Positions 9,401 through 19,277 of a stretch of DNA of 64,000 nucleotides are shown piece by piece. Under the pieces are notes generated by a model that saw only the letters and a list, made by a program, of their open reading frames with translations, was not told the DNA's origin and did not search any database. Source of the stretch: Herpomyces periplanetae (lineage: Eukaryota; Ascomycota; Laboulbeniomycetes; Herpomycetales; Herpomycetaceae); assembly GCA_009733715.1 (NCBI GenBank), contig WMKJ01000050.1, positions 31,244-95,243 of the forward strand. The letters run 5' to 3'. Position 1 is the first letter of the stretch. The number at the start of each line of letters is the position of its first letter. The position numbers were made by a program, and so were the translations under genes.

Positions 9401-10321
9401 ATGGAAAATTTGGAAAATATTGAATTATCAATACTATTAGGCATACTAACTAGACAGCCTATTATAATTGAAAGTGAAAAAGAGCATTCCGAACGAGTTT
9501 GCAATCTGGTTGTGCGCGCGTGTCGGGAAACTTTTCCCCTTGGATCAGTGGTTTGTGTAGGTTTATCACATCTTCAAACTACAGACATGATTGGGGCATA
9601 TCTCCTCGTGGAAAAAGATCGTAAAATATACGAGCCAAAATCGTACACTCTAGATTCACAACTGTGTTTAGCCAATGTGATAATTTTGCCGGGATTAGAT
9701 CGTGCTTCAGATGAATTTCAGCTTTACATGTTACAATTAATACACGATAAGTTTGTATATGTAAACGGTGTTCAGTACCCGGTTCCCGAGGACATCTTGG
9801 TAATTGGAATAACGAGTAATCCATACCACGGGCATCGACTTCATAGATTAATCAAGGAAAACTTTATAATGTCACACCGCATTACGGGACAAGATGAATT
9901 GGATAATTTAGAATTACAACTTTCAGGCAGAAAGCCAATTTCATCAAAGGATATTGATGAAAGGATAAAGTTAATGAATTCTGTGAAAATACATCATGAC
10001 ATCATCAGATATATTAACGATATAATAGCATACCTAAGAGCGCATAAGTGTATTGAACCCGGAATAATTTCCGCAGGCTCCAAGATGCATTTAATAAATT
10101 TAGTCAAAGGTCTCGCATCGATCCACGGTCAAGGATTTACCACCCCGAATTTAGTTCGTACGGCTGTGAGGAAAGTTTATCGACACCGTATAACTGGAAA
10201 TGCGGAAAGCGATTTAGCAAGTACCGAAAATAATAAAGGGACACGCAATGAATTACCAGTTGAACTCATTCAAGATGGTGTTATTGAAGATACAATTAAG
10301 GCAGTTGAAGTTCCTATATGA
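9401..10321 (+). CDS. unrecognised 306-residue protein, possibly a degenerate MoxR/Mg-chelatase-like ATPase
   Basis: An intronless frame starting at an ATG. The N-terminal half alternates hydrophobic beta-like strands and helices (RQPIIIES, GSVVCVGLSHLQTTDMIGAYL, NVIILPGLDRA). The centre reads PVPEDILVIGITSNPY then HRLHRLIKENFIMSHRI. This layout, with a predicted strand ending in an N/S sensor-like residue and then an arginine-containing helix, recalls the AAA+ module of MoxR/magnesium-chelatase-like proteins found as orphan genes in fungi. A Walker A P-loop is not visible, so if the relation is real the protein is probably not an active ATPase. The C-terminal part is helical (ISAGSKMHLINLVKGLASIHG, TPNLVRTAVRKVYRHRI), as in AAA+ lid domains. 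No signal peptide or membrane segment. The functional assignment is weak. Confidence 0.4.
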   Translation: MENLENIELSILLGILTRQPIIIESEKEHSERVCNLVVRACRETFPLGSVVCVGLSHLQTTDMIGAYLLVEKDRKIYEPKSYTLDSQLCLANVIILPGLDRASDEFQLYMLQLIHDKFVYVNGVQYPVPEDILVIGITSNPYHGHRLHRLIKENFIMSHRITGQDELDNLELQLSGRKPISSKDIDERIKLMNSVKIHHDIIRYINDIIAYLRAHKCIEPGIISAGSKMHLINLVKGLASIHGQGFTTPNLVRTAVRKVYRHRITGNAESDLASTENNKGTRNELPVELIQDGVIEDTIKAVEVPI

Positions 10322-10532
10322 ATCTAACTGGGTCATAGGAAATAAGCCACTTGCAGAGCCAGGAATGATGAAATATACGTTACAGGCATACCCTTGATGG
10401 ATGTATAATGACCGTGATAAACGAATTATTGGACTGTGTATTAAGCAATTTGTAGACTAATGATGAAATAAGATGTTCGAGACTAATGAATTTGTCGGTT
10501 GCTGAACTTGTTATAATGAATACCTTGTTCAC

Positions 10533-11924
10533 ATGTATCATGAAATAACAAGTGGTCGAACATCTCGCTTGATGATTGATTTGTTTGAAATGGCTAACGT
10601 TTCACATGTTGATATGTTATTGTCGAAGAAAGAATTGTCGGACACGCCTCCAAGTTATGATAAGAATGATGAGGCTCACCTCGATAGTCACGATGGTTCA
10701 TCCAAGCGAAAAGAACAAACTGGACAAGATATTGAACTGACAAAAATGGATCTCAAGCGTATATCGACGTCACGTCGAATAGACTTATCCGAAACTACGC
10801 AAATTATTCGAGCTCTTGCATACCGACTATCTCGCAGCAAGATCGTAATAAAGCCTCGTGAAATTTTTATTTTATTAAAGCCCAACGAAGATGATATACT
10901 TGAACATGCTGGAGTATTGGTACGATGGTTATTGAATAACGATACCTCGTGCAATGTTTATCTTGAAGATACACTAAAGGAATGTGGTGATAAGCTTGGG
11001 TTAACTGATATAATAAACGGGAGCGGGAATGTCAGTTGTTCTGAAAGATTAAAGTTTTGGAATAAAGATGTTTGTTCAGGCTCATCTGGGAATTTCGACG
11101 TTATTATAGGCCTTGGTGGGGATGGAACAGTGTTATATGCTAGCTGGTTATTTCAAACCATTGTTCCACCCGTTATTACATTTTCCATGGGTTCTTTGGG
11201 ATTTCTCACGAAATTCGACTTTAAGGATTATCAAAAGACTATCCACGTACTTTCCAGTGAAGGAATGGCAATAAGATTAAGAATGAGACTTGAAGCTTCG
11301 ATTTTCAAGGCCAATCAATATCCCGACCATATTAACATGACAAGTCACCAAGATATCGTTGATCAACTGCTTCTTGATATTGAAAATGATAATTCATCGG
11401 ATCAAGCAACATCTTCACATTCATGTTACTTAACAAGGCATGTTTTAAATGATATAATCGTAGATCGTGGACCAAATGCGACCATGTGTACACTTGAAGT
11501 ATTCGGTAATAATGCACATTTTACGACTATTCAAGCCGATGGTTTATGTATTGCAACACCTACGGGATCGACCGCCTATAGTTTATCAAGTGGAGGTTCA
11601 TTGTGTCACCCAGAGAATCCCGTAATCTTGTTAACTGCAATATGTGCTAATACATTAACATTTCGACCCATTATACTCCCCGATATAATGACTATTCGAG
11701 TAGCTGTACCATATGATGCTCGTGCCAATGGTTGGGTTAGTTTCGATGGTCGGGAAAGATTGGAGCTAAATCGTGGTGATTATATTAAGATAAGAGTTTC
11801 ATCTTATCCATTTCCCTGTATAACCACCACCAGAAAACACGAAGATGAATGGATTTCCGGCATCACCAAAACTTTGCAATGGAACACACGCAAACTCCAG
11901 AAGCCTCCGCCACAACTCCCGTAA
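10533..11924 (+). CDS. NAD kinase (ATP-NAD kinase)
   Basis: Phosphorylates NAD to NADP using ATP. The protein is 463 residues without introns. The hallmark GGDGT motif lies at residues 195-199 (IIGLGGDGTVLYASWLF), followed by the fold-specific block ITFSMGSLGFLTKF. The NAD-binding loop TPTGSTAYSLSSGGSL and a C-terminal WVSFDGRERLELNRGDYIKI complete the family signature. The motif normally reading ICPHSLSFRP is ICANTLTFRP here, a conserved-site change in an otherwise canonical enzyme. About 100 N-terminal residues are low-conservation and charged, and no clear mitochondrial presequence is visible, so it is probably cytosolic (Utr1/Yef1-like). Its TAA ends 12 bases before the stop of the convergent hydrolase gene, so the two mRNAs must overlap at their 3' ends. 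Confidence 0.95.
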   Translation: MYHEITSGRTSRLMIDLFEMANVSHVDMLLSKKELSDTPPSYDKNDEAHLDSHDGSSKRKEQTGQDIELTKMDLKRISTSRRIDLSETTQIIRALAYRLSRSKIVIKPREIFILLKPNEDDILEHAGVLVRWLLNNDTSCNVYLEDTLKECGDKLGLTDIINGSGNVSCSERLKFWNKDVCSGSSGNFDVIIGLGGDGTVLYASWLFQTIVPPVITFSMGSLGFLTKFDFKDYQKTIHVLSSEGMAIRLRMRLEASIFKANQYPDHINMTSHQDIVDQLLLDIENDNSSDQATSSHSCYLTRHVLNDIIVDRGPNATMCTLEVFGNNAHFTTIQADGLCIATPTGSTAYSLSSGGSLCHPENPVILLTAICANTLTFRPIILPDIMTIRVAVPYDARANGWVSFDGRERLELNRGDYIKIRVSSYPFPCITTTRKHEDEWISGITKTLQWNTRKLQKPPPQLP

Positions 11925-11936
11925 GCCACAGCTCCC

Positions 11937-13477
11937 TCAGCCATCCAGCACACGTGACACCTTCTCCCGGATGCCGATTTTTCCGTTTCGCTCAAATAGG
12001 AAATATTTGATGGTTTTTTCGACATCATTTAGATCTTGGTAGGCGTGGACAATTTCAGAGTCTTTGGGTAGGGCCAAATCTTCGTATGGATATGACTTGT
12101 AGTCTTTGTCGATGTGAGTCTCAATTAAGGGTAATTGATCTTTGGTATTGAAGTAACCTTGAACAATCTTGTCATCTACACTTTTAAATGAGTCGGGATT
12201 CCAATGGGGTCGTCCTTCAGTTTTATCAATTAATCTTGCTCTTACGCCAGTTATAAAATCTTGGGTTTCAATGAATTTACTTGCTAGTCCATACTCTCGA
12301 TTAAAAGTCTCCCCAATGCTCCAGGATTTCCCTCGTCTCATTTGCTCAAGTGTAACTTTTATCGATATCGGAGATCGCTGGTTCAATATATCCAAAGTCT
12401 CTTCTGCCCAATCACAGATGTCTTTTGACCTAGTGGCATCATTCCTCATTCTACTTAGTTTATCACAAATAGTTTCAATGTTATCCTTTGGATTAAAACA
12501 TTCATCAATCGCTCTCCGCAATTCACCCTGAATCTTTCCTTTTGATTCGGGTAATCCAGTAGAAAATTCATCAATAGTAGAACTTATAATTTTTAGTCGG
12601 TTTTCCATACTCATTCCGTCATCCATTTTTAATTCCCCTAATCTCTGTTGCAATGCACTAATCGAACTAGAATCAATATAATGCGTAGCTATCCCATGAT
12701 AAAATACGTCAACCCCTCGAATTTGATGACTAGTTAAGGCCAAATAAGTTCCAACATTCCCGTCTAATCGTGGCAAAAAGAAACTTGCTCCGACGTCTGG
12801 AAAAAATCCAATTGTCGTTTCCGGCATTGCAAACACCGTGTTCTCTGTTGCGACTCGCAATGGCGCATGTATACTCAGGCCAACTCCGCCACCCATGGTT
12901 ATTCCATCAATAAGTGCAATATACGGCTTTCCGTATGTCGCAATCATATGATCCAATTGATACTCTCCCATAAAGTACTTTCTTGATTCTTCCTTGCCTT
13001 TATTACCACTTTCAATTAGCTTCACTACCGCCGCTACGTCTCCTCCCGCACAAAACGCCCGTCCAGCTCCACGAATAATAACTAATTCTGCCAGTGATGA
13101 ATTTTCCCATTCCTAATCACTCATACAATCAGCCAACATCTCTCCCTGCTAAATCTACCCTTGCTTCTTTAACTTACATGTAACCGACGAATAATCTTCC
13201 TCACCATAGAACCGTCCAATGAATTAAGTTTTCTAGGTCTATTCAATTCAATAATCCGTGCTCCCAGCATCGATTTGAACACTACATCATCCGGATCATC
13301 TCCCGGTAACTCATTAATCGAGTCCACTGCCACCGATATTCCACGCTCTACATTTCCTAACCCCATACCAAACCGCGCTCTCAACGGCATAATCCCTTTT
13401 TTAGTGTATAGTCCACCTAACGAGCTGTTCAACAATCCGTATCGAATAAATCCTTTACGCAAACTTGGACCTAGCAT
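11937..13477 (-). CDS. 3-hydroxyisobutyryl-CoA hydrolase, mitochondrial (valine catabolism)
   Basis: Hydrolyses 3-hydroxyisobutyryl-CoA in the valine degradation pathway. Two exons, 13477-13178 and 13112-11937, joined across a 65-nt GTAAGT...TAG intron, give 491 residues. The crotonase-fold core is clear: ELNRPRKLNSLDGSMV, the oxyanion-hole segment GAGRAFCAGGDV, DGITMGGGVGLSIHA, and the HIBCH-specific MPETTIGFFPDVGASFF with the catalytic Glu and Asp. The C-terminal HIBYL region SPISIKVTLEQMRRG is also present. The first ~45 residues are basic and hydroxylated with few acids (MLGPSLRKGFIRYGLLNSSL), consistent with a mitochondrial presequence. It is divergent from mitochondrial EF-Tu across a 545-base promoter and convergent with NAD kinase. 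Confidence 0.93.
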
Positions 13478-14022
13478 AACGCGTGTCCTTAATCCCTTAT
13501 ATACCTGCTTTCACTTAATCTTATACTTATGTCAACAATATCATCTGAATAATGTCAATTTGCTTTATTTGACACAAAATTAACAATATTTCCAAACAAC
13601 TTTTATGAACTTTAAGAAATGTATAAACTTGTTTTCTTCCCCTTCTACTCTCCTTCGCTCGTCCAATTATTACCATTTTGCCTACATCCTCCCTTCCGTC
13701 AGGTGATCATTTGGCACGTGATAACCAACCCATGTCGCGACGCTTGCGCGACTTGCCAATTTTGAAGCTCGCGCGAGCCGCGATCCTCCTTAACACAATT
13801 CTTCCAAATATGTCACAAATTGGCACCTTTATTTAACCTTCTCTATAACTTTGCACTGATACACAATTAATCCCAATTATTTCCTTATAAATTTTACGCA
13901 ATTCTCACATCTTCCCGCTAGATCATATTCATCATTTCCCCGGCCGTCATATTCACGGTTTTTTAAAAGTACTTCATCGTGTTTCTTAAATCTTCCATCA
14001 ATTTACTACATTTGAATTCGTC
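13478..14022. promoter_or_regulatory. divergent promoter between two mitochondrial-protein genes
   Basis: A 545-base region separates the start codons of 3-hydroxyisobutyryl-CoA hydrolase (minus) and mitochondrial EF-Tu (plus). It holds CACGTG at 13715-13720 and a GC-rich patch with GCGCGAGCCGCG near 13770. No gene is visible. Confidence 0.5.
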
Positions 14023-15495
14023 ATGGCGCGAAATATTCTTCGTGCGTGGTGTTTAACGCGTACAATGGCATTTCGCCCAATCCACGGTTCATTTTCTCCC
14101 TATTTTACCGGACTTAATCGCCACTCGTTTAATTGCCAACAAATGAGAAAGTTCGCCTCTGAATACCTACGTGATAAGCCTCACCTTAATATAGGTAAAA
14201 TAACTTGGGTTTTTTTTTACTACAATTGCTTGAGTTCCTTTTAACAAGTTGTTTAATACTTAGGTACAATTGGTCATGTCGATCATGGGAAGGTAAGATT
14301 AACTTAGTGTTTCAATGCAAGTGTATTGCCTAAATTCTAACTTACTCTCGTTCAATAAACCTAGACTACTTTAACAGCTGCAATTACTAAACGACAAGCT
14401 GAAAAGTCACTTGCTCGGTTCCTGGACTATGGATCTATCGACAAAGCTCCTGAAGAACGGAAACGTGGAATTACAATTGCTACGGCTCATCTTGAATATG
14501 AAACTGATACAAGACATTATGGTCATGTTGATTGTCCAGGCCATGCTGATTATATTAAAAATATGATCACAGGTGCTGCCCATATGGATGGTGCCATCAT
14601 CGTTGTTGCTGCCTCTGATGGTCAAATGCCTCAAACTCGTGAACATTTACTGCTTGCTCGTCAAATCGGCGTTAAGCGTATTGTGGTATTCGTTAACAAA
14701 ATTGATGCTGTACCTGACAAAGAGATGCTCGATCTGGTTGAAATGGAGATGCGTGAGCTTTTAGCCACCTATGGCTTTGAAGGAAATGAAACTCCAATCG
14801 TCATGGGTTCTGCTTTGTGCGCTTTAGAATCTCGTCAGCCTGAAATTGGGGCTGAAAAAATTGATGAACTCCTGAAAGCAGTCGATGAATGGATTCCCAC
14901 GCCTAAACGTGACCTTGAAAAGCCTTTCTTAATGTCCGTTGAGGATGTTTTTTCCATTTCAGGACGTGGAACTGTAGCATCTGGTCGTGTTTTACAAGGA
15001 AAGTTAAAAAAAGATTCCGAGATCGAATTAGTTGGTGAAGGTTCCGAAATCATTAAAACCAAAGTAACCAGTATTGAAACCTTCCATAAATCATGTGGCG
15101 AATCCGTTGCTGGTGACAACTCTGCTCTATTACTACGTGGAGTTCGTCGTGAAGATGTCAAACGTGGCATGGTTGCAGCAGCTCCCGGGACTGTAAAGCC
15201 TCATTCCAAAGTTCTAATTTCTCTTTACGTTCTAACAAAGGAAGAGGGTGGTCGTCATACTGGATTTCAGCAGAATTACCGTCCCCAAATTTATGTCCGC
15301 ACCGCAGATGTGGCATGTGCTTTGACATGGCCTGAGGGCCACAAGGATCCTGATGCGACTGTTATGCCTGGTGATAACGTGGAAATGGTTTGTACACTTC
15401 ATGTTCCCACAGCCTGTGAAATCGGAACTCGATTTAATATCCGTGAGGGTGGAAGAACTGTTGGAACGGGAATTGTCACTCAGATTATCGAGTAA
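14023..15495 (+). CDS. tuf1: elongation factor Tu, mitochondrial
   Basis: Delivers aminoacyl-tRNA to mitochondrial ribosomes. Exons 14023-14194, 14264-14292 and 14365-15495 give 443 residues. The first ~55 residues form a basic presequence ([20 protein letters not shown]). The GTP-binding motifs are complete: GHVDHGKT (residues 61-68), DCPGH, and NKID, followed by domain II and III blocks such as [14 protein letters not shown] and [13 protein letters not shown]. The second exon is only 29 nt and encodes [10 protein letters not shown], so an intron falls inside the P-loop between K67 and T68. Introns are 69 and 72 nt with GTAAAA/GTAAGA donors. It lies back to back with the hydrolase gene, another mitochondrial protein. 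Confidence 0.96.
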
Positions 15496-16217
15496 TCATT
15501 AGTTTATCTTGTGCCATTACTTTGACTTTCTTGCGTGCGTCTGAAGCTTTGTCAAGTATACGAAGAAAACTTCATCTTCGCTAAATACTCTCAACCCTGC
15601 TAATTGTTTCATTTGATTTCCAATTTTGCTTCTTCTATATTCTCTTCCCTTTCCGCAAAAGTTTTCGCCTACTCCTAACCTCTCCAATTGACTACCTGAT
15701 CCAAATTACAATGGTTTTTTACATTATACTATCATTCAATCAACTTCTTTATAACTATATTCTGTGTTATAAACCGGTATTTAATCCCTTCCTACATCTA
15801 GCACCGCAATTTAAACCAGTCGTGCTCTAATTGTCATACTTTTACTCAATTATCTTTCTACATACCTCACCTTTTAATCTTTTACAACAATACTCACCTT
15901 CCCCGCACCAATTCACAAAACTTAACTTCCTCCCGTTTTAACAGTTTTGAAGTCCATTGCGATTTCTTAATAGGAATAAATGTCGGAGAGTTCAGCCCTA
16001 TACACCATTCTCAATACATCCAAGTTGGATGAATACACTGATATCGTCATCTCCTAAGCCTCTTGGCCAGCTAACCCGAAGAAGTTCCGGAGTCATGTGA
16101 CGAATGTACAGTCACGTGTATTTGATTATGAGGTTTTCGGCGCGGGAAAAAATGGATTCTTGGGGTTTTTGAATATTTAATGACGCGAAAGTGACGAAGA
16201 ATGAATTTATCGTCGTT
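15496..16217. other. intergenic region before VPS16
   Basis: About 720 bases, no gene seen. A CACGTG at 16113-16118, preceded by CATGTG at 16094-16099, sits 100 bases before the VPS16 start and is the likely promoter element. Confidence 0.5.
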
Positions 16218-18803
16218 ATGACATTTAGCACAATTAATACATCAAACAAAGTTAATGAGCAAAATGCTACAGCAGATTGGCAACCGGTGGGTAGTGAAGT
16301 ATTTCGACGTATACGACTATACGACAAAGTGGACGATGGCCTATTCGGAGAGGATATAGACTGGCGTGAGTATGGCATAGCAGCAGCGGAGTTAGGCGGT
16401 GCCGTCGCTGTTTACGAGAGAAGAGGGAAAAAATGTAGCGGAATCGGCATTTATAGTTGCAGTGGCAAATTAGTGGAATTTATTCAATGGGATGGAGGAA
16501 CGATTGCAGGCGTAGGGTGGAGTGAAGCAGAAGAGTTGACTGTAGTGAGTGAACGTGGATGTGTTAGACGGTACAGTGATTTTCACGCTACCTTTTCCAC
16601 ATTTTCCCTGGGTGAAAGTGTAGAGCGTGCAAATGTTGTTGCCTGTCGTTTCTGGCATACGGGTTTCGTGGCTTTAACGGGTGATAATACATTTGTCAGT
16701 ATAAATTATCAATGGGATGGGCATGTAAGCAAATATTACGGAAGTGAAAGCATTAACCTCAACGATAAAATATATTCATGGAATATTATTCCTCCTAAAT
16801 TCGATTGGGAGACTCGTAACGTTAACATTATTGTCGCTATTAACAATTGTGTCCGCATAATTAGTCAAAGTGATAGCATGCTTTTATGTGAAAAAGGTCC
16901 CGTTGGTAACATTAGTGTATCACCCTCGCAAAACTATATAGCCTTATACGGCATTAAAGGCATACTTTGGATTGTTAAGCGCGATACTTGTGATATCATA
17001 CGCGAATATAATACAGGCAGCGAAATATTGCCAGGTACACTTTGTTGGTGTAGTGATCAAGGCGTGGTCATCGGATGGGAAGATGAAATTCTCCTAATAG
17101 GTCGCATCGATGGATTCACCCGCTTCTACTATGATAATTGGATACAGATAACGGAAGACCTAGGTGGCGTACGAGTTTACTCCAATGAATCAAGTGAGTT
17201 TATCGAATGTGTTCCCGATGTATGCCGAAATGTTTTCAGTGAGAATTCTGGTTCTCCGAGCGCTATGCTGCTCGAAGTTATCGAGTTAATGTTGAATAAA
17301 TCTCTCAAAGCGGATGAAAATATTTTGAACATGGACCCTGATTCACTAAGACAGGCCGTTGACGAGTGTATTCAGGCAGCTGGTCGAGAATTTAACGTAC
17401 ACTGGCAAAAGAAATTGTTGAAGGCTGCTTCTACGGGCAAAACTGTACTGGAAGGATATGACAGTGAGCCGTTCGTTAAAATGTGTCAGGTTATAAGGGT
17501 AATTAACGGTGTAAGATCTCATGATGTTGCTTTAGGCATAACTTACGATCAGTATGTTCATTTAGGAGAAGATCGCCTGATAAAACGACTACTTAATCGA
17601 AGTGAACACTTGCTCGCACTCCGAATTGCTGAGTACTTGGGATTGGGTATTAGTGAAATATATATGCATTGGGCGTGTGAAAGAGTTCGCAGTTGCTGGG
17701 AAAAAGATGATAATGAAGTGTGCGGAATGATTGTTGAACGGTTAAACGGAATGAGAAACGTTTCATTTGAGCGGGTTGCTCGTTCCGCTTTTCTTGAAGG
17801 TCGCATGGCTCTGGCTGTTAAATTGTTGCACTATGAAGTATGCCCAGCACGACAAGTTGATCTTTTCGTACGAATGAATGAAGAAGAAGCGGCTCTTGAT
17901 AAAGCCATTGAAAGTGGTAATACGGATTTAGTTGGGTTTGTTGTGATAAAGCTTCGTGAAAAGCTAGCTAAATCAAGCTTTTTTCGCATACTTATGAGTC
18001 GACCTATCGCTATGGGTGTGTTTGAAAGACAGACTATCGAGACCGGAGAATTGGACGCCTTAAAGGACTTTTACTACCAAACTGATAGAAGATTAGATGG
18101 TGCAGGCATCTTGTTTAGTGAATCATTGAACACTGGCATGGTTAAACCCGGCAGCGAGATCAACTCATCCCTTCAACTTAAACGTGATAAATTAAAAGCT
18201 GTTAAAAAGTATTTGGAAGGAAGCCGAGACGGAATTTTCATGGCACAACGTGTTGCCGAAAGTGATGAATTGGCCATACTAATAGACGAATTAAAAACTG
18301 AGTACGGGAATCGCGAGTTTGAGAATGTTTCAAGCGTTTACGATGCAATATTCAAATTACTTAGCCTTGGAATGTGGAAACGGGGTGAAGCTGTTGCCAA
18401 AAAGTTTAACGTTGGAAAGCGCCTTTACGGCTGGATTGAGCTTAAGGTAGCGGTTAGCTGTAGGATGTGGAGCAAATTAGAGGGTATAGCCAATGAGAAA
18501 GGAAAAAAACACGGGGGTGTGATTGGTTGGAAAGATTACTTTGACGAGTTATACGCAGCGGGCAATAAGGAATTGGCGAGTAAATTCATTGTGAAATGTG
18601 AAGAAGTGACTAGCAAAGAGCGCATACAAATGTGGGTAGACTGCGGTAACTTTGTCGAAGCAGCCCGAGAAATTTACAAAGAACGAAATGTGGAAGCCCT
18701 ACGAGCTTTCCGACGACGAATTGAGAGTCAAGCCGGATCAGAATCTTTAGTGGAAATTGACCATTTTATTGATCTGATAAAATCTTCAAAAAGCACATTA
18801 TAG
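16218..18803 (+). CDS. VPS16: VPS16, class C Vps (HOPS/CORVET) core subunit
   Basis: VPS16 is a core subunit of the HOPS and CORVET tethering complexes that drive endosome and vacuole fusion. The frame encodes 861 residues from the ATG at 16218, close to the human length of about 840; the frame remains open further upstream but without an earlier ATG. The N-terminal signature ADWQPVGSEVFRRIRLYDK matches the conserved W-x-P-[LV]-G motif. A beta-propeller half follows (for example AVAVYERRGKK, GGTIAGVGWSEAEELTVV). The second half is an alpha-solenoid with Vps16_C features such as FERVARSAFLEGRMALAVKL, SFFRILMSRPIAMGVFE and LKDFYYQTDRRLDGAG. No introns, signal peptide or membrane segment. Its partners VPS18, VPS11 and VPS33 are not in the window. 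Confidence 0.92.
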   Translation: MTFSTINTSNKVNEQNATADWQPVGSEVFRRIRLYDKVDDGLFGEDIDWREYGIAAAELGGAVAVYERRGKKCSGIGIYSCSGKLVEFIQWDGGTIAGVGWSEAEELTVVSERGCVRRYSDFHATFSTFSLGESVERANVVACRFWHTGFVALTGDNTFVSINYQWDGHVSKYYGSESINLNDKIYSWNIIPPKFDWETRNVNIIVAINNCVRIISQSDSMLLCEKGPVGNISVSPSQNYIALYGIKGILWIVKRDTCDIIREYNTGSEILPGTLCWCSDQGVVIGWEDEILLIGRIDGFTRFYYDNWIQITEDLGGVRVYSNESSEFIECVPDVCRNVFSENSGSPSAMLLEVIELMLNKSLKADENILNMDPDSLRQAVDECIQAAGREFNVHWQKKLLKAASTGKTVLEGYDSEPFVKMCQVIRVINGVRSHDVALGITYDQYVHLGEDRLIKRLLNRSEHLLALRIAEYLGLGISEIYMHWACERVRSCWEKDDNEVCGMIVERLNGMRNVSFERVARSAFLEGRMALAVKLLHYEVCPARQVDLFVRMNEEEAALDKAIESGNTDLVGFVVIKLREKLAKSSFFRILMSRPIAMGVFERQTIETGELDALKDFYYQTDRRLDGAGILFSESLNTGMVKPGSEINSSLQLKRDKLKAVKKYLEGSRDGIFMAQRVAESDELAILIDELKTEYGNREFENVSSVYDAIFKLLSLGMWKRGEAVAKKFNVGKRLYGWIELKVAVSCRMWSKLEGIANEKGKKHGGVIGWKDYFDELYAAGNKELASKFIVKCEEVTSKERIQMWVDCGNFVEAAREIYKERNVEALRAFRRRIESQAGSESLVEIDHFIDLIKSSKSTL

Positions 18804-19277
18804 AACTAATCCTTGGCCTATGAAAACTAATCCACTTAGTACTGAAGAATTCCGTACCACATACTCCACAAGCGCTTACGAGGTATCTGGGATGTCGTAG
18901 GGCTGAATCGGTTGAGAAGTAGGGGGGGTTTGGGCCAATCAGCAATGAGACGAAATTAAAGGGGTAAGACGTATGACGTAGTTAAAGTAAGCTTCTGGAA
19001 GGAATGGAAATATGAAAAAGTGGGCCCAACGGCATAACTGTGATGGTTGGTATGGAAACGTCGGAGAATTAATTGTTTTGACAACTGATATGAAAAGTTT
19101 GGTTGGATTAACAAATTTGTACAAATTTCAAAGAATCAATTTTAATGAACGATGGTACATACAGTAAGGCTTTTAAAACATTGGATGTATTAGTGTACAA
19201 GCAAAAATCAAGAATAATTCGTTAATTCAGCGATTGGACGTCTTGAACGAATCGTATAGAGTACACATCTAATAAGC
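18804..19277. other. intergenic region between convergent VPS16 and kinesin
   Basis: About 470 bases between two 3' ends. Nothing beyond presumed 3' UTR sequence is seen. Confidence 0.5.
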
